From: Desulfovibrio sp. DV
GTDB taxonomy: Bacteria; Desulfobacterota; Desulfovibrionia; Desulfovibrionales; Desulfovibrionaceae
Assembly: GCF_001936595.1 (NCBI RefSeq)
Contig: NZ_MLBG01000009.1
Location: 1-64,000, forward strand
DNA: 64,000 nt
Reading direction: 5' to 3'
Shown here in pieces: positions 61,712 to 64,000 of this stretch (position 1 is its first letter; every line of letters begins with the position of its first letter). A model generated the notes under the pieces. The model ran no database searches and was not told the origin of the DNA. It was given only the letters and a program-made list of their open reading frames with translations. The position numbers were made by a program, and so were the translations under genes.

Positions 61712-63070
61712 TTAATCCTCCGCAACTTCGAGGACATTGTTGCCCCGGTAGAGCGTGACCCGCAGGGCATGGCCACTCCGGTGCAGCCCCGCAAACAGAT
61801 TTTTAATGGCCGTCTCGAAATCCCCTTCGAAACCGGCCCGGGCCTCCAAATCGAAATCATGCTGGGCTTTCCAGATCAGCTGATAATGGGCGCGTATCGC
61901 CCAGTGTTCGAGTTGAGTGCGCAAACTCCCAGGGGCGACATCCCACCTGGGGGTGGGAAGGACCGGCGGCGCTGACGGCTGGCTCACTTGCCCCTGCGCA
62001 GGCTGGGCACCTTGCGTCGAAGCTGGTTGAGCAGCCTGAGGCGGCTCAGGTTGAGCTGCGGGGGCTGGCGCAGGTTGTGCAACAGGTGTCGGCAGAGGTG
62101 CCGACGTAGGCGGGGCTGAAGGGGCCGGCGTAGGCCGGGCAGCAGGTGCAGGCGTAGGCTGAACTGCGGGTGCCGGTGCCGGCTGGCTGACAGGTGCCGG
62201 CGTAGGCGAGGCTGAAGGGGCCGGCGCAGGCTGTGTTGTGGGGGTAACGCTCTTTTGGCCATCAGCAATCAGCCGGGAAACAGGCGTGACGGACGCAGAG
62301 GGCAAGGCAGACCCAGGAACTGGATGAACCTCCGCAGGCTGACTCATCGCATACGGTTGCTTGCCCATCACAGGCTCATGGATCACCACCCGCCGCCCAG
62401 CAGGAATATCCGTGTCCGGGGACACGTTGTTGAGGCGGCAGAACTCATCCACGGAAATCTTGTAGTACTTGGCGAGTCTGGCGGCCGTGCTTTTGCGGTG
62501 CACAATCCGAGTCTTGCGCTCAATTTTGGACGGCATCACCGGTTTCGGCTGAGGGGCCGGCGCAATCGCAGGAGGCACATCATGGAGAGAACGCGGCTCC
62601 GGAGCCGAAGCCGAGGCCGAAGCCATTCTCTCGGAGGGAGTCACTTCTCGCGCGAGTCGTCGGGGTTCACCAGTCAAAACGCGCAGTGTTCCAAAAGCAG
62701 TTCCATCCGATGTCTGGACACGTAAATAGCAGTTGGAAGGCGTCTCATCGCGGATGACATCCAGGGTGTACGCTACGCGCACGCCGGATGCGTCTGGAGC
62801 GGCAATGGGAAAGCCTTGCTCCCGCAAAGCAGATTCCAGGTCCTGGCCGAAGGTGGAATTCGTCTTAACCAACGCCAAGGTGGTTCGTGCCGGCGGATAG
62901 CGATGGGCCATCTCCTCAGCGGCCGAGGCGGCCAAGGCTTGGGCATCACCAGGGAAATCGGCACTTACGCCGTCATAGGCCGTCATGCCGCCGGTATCGA
63001 CGCGCGCCCCGTGCATGGCGCACCCGGGAAGAAGGGCCAGGACAACAAGAAGTAAGAAGGTGCTTCGCAT
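61712..63070 (-). CDS. pilL: PilL-like lipoprotein with LysM and Pro/Ala repeats
   Basis: 452 residues. A lipoprotein signal (FLLLVVLALLPGC) comes first, then a domain with ALALVKTNSTFGQDLESALREQGFP, as in PilL of IncI/SPI-7 pili. Next are a LysM-like unit (HRKSTAARLAKYYKISVDEFCRLNNVSPDTDIPAGRRV), about 100 residues of PAPA/Q repeats and a C-terminal toxin-coregulated-pilus-Q-like domain (TQLEHWAIRAHYQLIWKAQHDFDLEARAGFEGDF). It joins the secretin to the cell wall. GAGG lies 6 bases before the ATG at 63070. Confidence 0.85.
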   Translation of the reverse strand: MRSTFLLLVVLALLPGCAMHGARVDTGGMTAYDGVSADFPGDAQALAASAAEEMAHRYPPARTTLALVKTNSTFGQDLESALREQGFPIAAPDASGVRVAYTLDVIRDETPSNCYLRVQTSDGTAFGTLRVLTGEPRRLAREVTPSERMASASASAPEPRSLHDVPPAIAPAPQPKPVMPSKIERKTRIVHRKSTAARLAKYYKISVDEFCRLNNVSPDTDIPAGRRVVIHEPVMGKQPYAMSQPAEVHPVPGSALPSASVTPVSRLIADGQKSVTPTTQPAPAPSASPTPAPVSQPAPAPAVQPTPAPAARPTPAPSAPPTSAPLPTPVAQPAPAPAAQPEPPQAAQPASTQGAQPAQGQVSQPSAPPVLPTPRWDVAPGSLRTQLEHWAIRAHYQLIWKAQHDFDLEARAGFEGDFETAIKNLFAGLHRSGHALRVTLYRGNNVLEVAED

Positions 63071-63078
63071 CACCAACC

Positions 63079-64000
63079 TCACTTCGCTTTCCGGATGGTG
63101 ACGCGTTGTTGTTTGCTGCCCACGCCGGAGATCAGCTTTGCCTCGGGAAAGACCCCGTCTACGAGCAGGGTCAAGTTTTTCATCCGGAAGTTGGCCAAGG
63201 TGTCCTGGCCGCCGTTTCGGACCAGGACCACCGGGGCATCACTGGATTGGACCGCCGCCGGCAACTTGATGAACATTTGTCGGCCGTCGTCGAACACCTG
63301 CAACGGCTTCCAAGGGGCGTCACCGCTGATCTCGTACCCGAAGTTCAGTTGGCTCATGTCCTTGGTCTGGCCATCGACCTCAGCCGTTTTGAACTCCTTT
63401 TCCTTGGCGTCCTTGGCCTCCTTCTCGCGAAGTCGTGTGACGTTGTCGCCAGGGTAAAGAAAGGCCACCTGAGGGGTATGCCCGGCCTGCTGGCTTTTCA
63501 GTGTGAGATGGTAGGCCCGGCGATCCGTGGTAATCACCGCGCTGGTGGAGAGTCCCGCGTCCACGGGCTTGATAAGGATGTGCGCCGTGTTGCCGGATTT
63601 GGCGATTTCCAGCATCCACCGGGCGGAGTCGCCGACGATCACTTCATTGACTGTCTCGCCTGGCTGGAGTTCGACGTCGCAAATCTGGAGCGGAGCGCCG
63701 ATCACCGTAGGCGAGGACACGCCATAGGTGAACATGATCTTGCCATTGGCCTGAATCGGAGCTGGGGTTGTGCCTTCCCAGTCTTTAACCATTTGGACGG
63801 ATTTTTTATCACGAGTGGAAAGAGGTACATTGGGACTGATGTACTCCAAAGGAGGCAAGGATTTTGGCTTTGTCCCCTCCTCGCCCTTTGTGCCCATCCC
63901 CTCCATTTTATAGTCTTCAGGAATCCATCCCTTGGGTTTTTCCTCAGCGCCGGCCTGCGAGCCAAGGAGCACGGTCAAAAACAGAACCGTGTACAACAAA
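63079..64000 (-). CDS. trbG: VirB9/TrbG conjugal channel protein; 5' end at window edge
   Basis: At least 306 residues. A hydrophobic signal-like start (TVLFLTVLLGSQAGA) is followed by the VirB9 fold: GKIMFTYGVSSPTVIGAPLQICDVELQPGETVNEVIVGDSARWML, HILIKPVDAGLSTSAVITTDRRAYHLTL and the C-terminal PLQVFDDGRQMFIKLPAAVQSSDAPVV. It makes the outer-membrane ring with VirB10. The only start inside the window is a TTG at 63999; the true start probably lies beyond the edge. Confidence 0.92.
   Translation of the reverse strand, partial: LLYTVLFLTVLLGSQAGAEEKPKGWIPEDYKMEGMGTKGEEGTKPKSLPPLEYISPNVPLSTRDKKSVQMVKDWEGTTPAPIQANGKIMFTYGVSSPTVIGAPLQICDVELQPGETVNEVIVGDSARWMLEIAKSGNTAHILIKPVDAGLSTSAVITTDRRAYHLTLKSQQAGHTPQVAFLYPGDNVTRLREKEAKDAKEKEFKTAEVDGQTKDMSQLNFGYEISGDAPWKPLQVFDDGRQMFIKLPAAVQSSDAPVVLVRNGGQDTLANFRMKNLTLLVDGVFPEAKLISGVGSKQQRVTIRKAK

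Noticed and set aside
61984-62268. Tandem DNA repeats or a CRISPR-like array
   Set aside because: The periodicity comes from Pro/Ala/Gln repeats encoded in pilL; units vary in length and there are no spacers. No CRISPR array was seen anywhere in the window.

Overview
The first ~10.4 kb look like the chromosome of a high-GC anaerobic sulfate reducer, most likely a Desulfovibrionaceae member. It carries a glycyl-radical enzyme of the sulfonate-lyase type with its activase, a SulP anion transporter, an outer-membrane beta-barrel, an octaheme c-type cytochrome fused to HEAT/TPR repeats, and an arylsulfatase. Together these suit release of sulfite or sulfate from organic sulfur compounds. The assignment to a family of bacteria is inferred from gene content only.

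At 10462-10509 lies the 3' half of a tRNA-Glu gene (minus strand) with its native terminator on the left side. A tyrosine recombinase reads away from it. From there to the right edge the window is one integrated conjugative element (ICE), whose far end and restored tRNA should lie beyond base 64000. Next come a palindromic oriT of RP4 type, a TraJ/MobC-like accessory protein and a MOBP relaxase.

The cargo (14.7-35.6 kb) is built around a ZraSR two-component system. Two sigma-54 promoters with the same layout of upstream activator sites drive two modules. The intact one (18.1-19.8 kb) encodes a SHOCT membrane protein, two small Tyr/Gly/Trp-rich secreted proteins, a lipoprotein and ZraP. The decayed one (35.4-29.4 kb, minus strand) keeps remnants of SHOCT and zraP, followed by a zinc-ribbon protein, a chemoreceptor, CcmF, a TPR protein and an M23 peptidase. 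Between them are a graveyard (IS200 remnant, motA broken at two A7 tracts, HMA-ATPase and M23 fragments), feoA-feoB with a Cys-rich partner, and a phosphosignalling trio: a kinase-like ATPase lacking the phospho-acceptor His, a Ser/Thr kinase with an FGE-like domain, and a PP2C phosphatase.

From 35.6 to 42.2 kb are IS remnants, a nucleotidyltransferase/resolvase cassette between two res-like repeats, a ParA/RHH partition pair behind TTCGTGC iterons, and an ISL3-family element. Upstream of its transposase this element holds a small CopZ-N/BFD-like protein with an in-frame UGA exactly where the family has Cys, followed by a well-placed SECIS-like hairpin: a candidate selenoprotein inside a transposable element.

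The right 22 kb (minus strand) is one long transfer operon: VirB9/TrbG (cut by the edge), PilL-N-O-P-Q-R-S, a PilT-like ATPase, PilM, PilV, TrbI/VirB10, TraG/VirD4, TraF peptidase, an ArdC-primase fusion, a lytic transglycosylase, a type IA topoisomerase, and two secreted proteins with tail-collar and LamG-like folds that may be surface adhesins. The pilins PilS and PilV appear to lack leader peptides. PilO appears shifted by -1 at an A6 tract near its 3' end.
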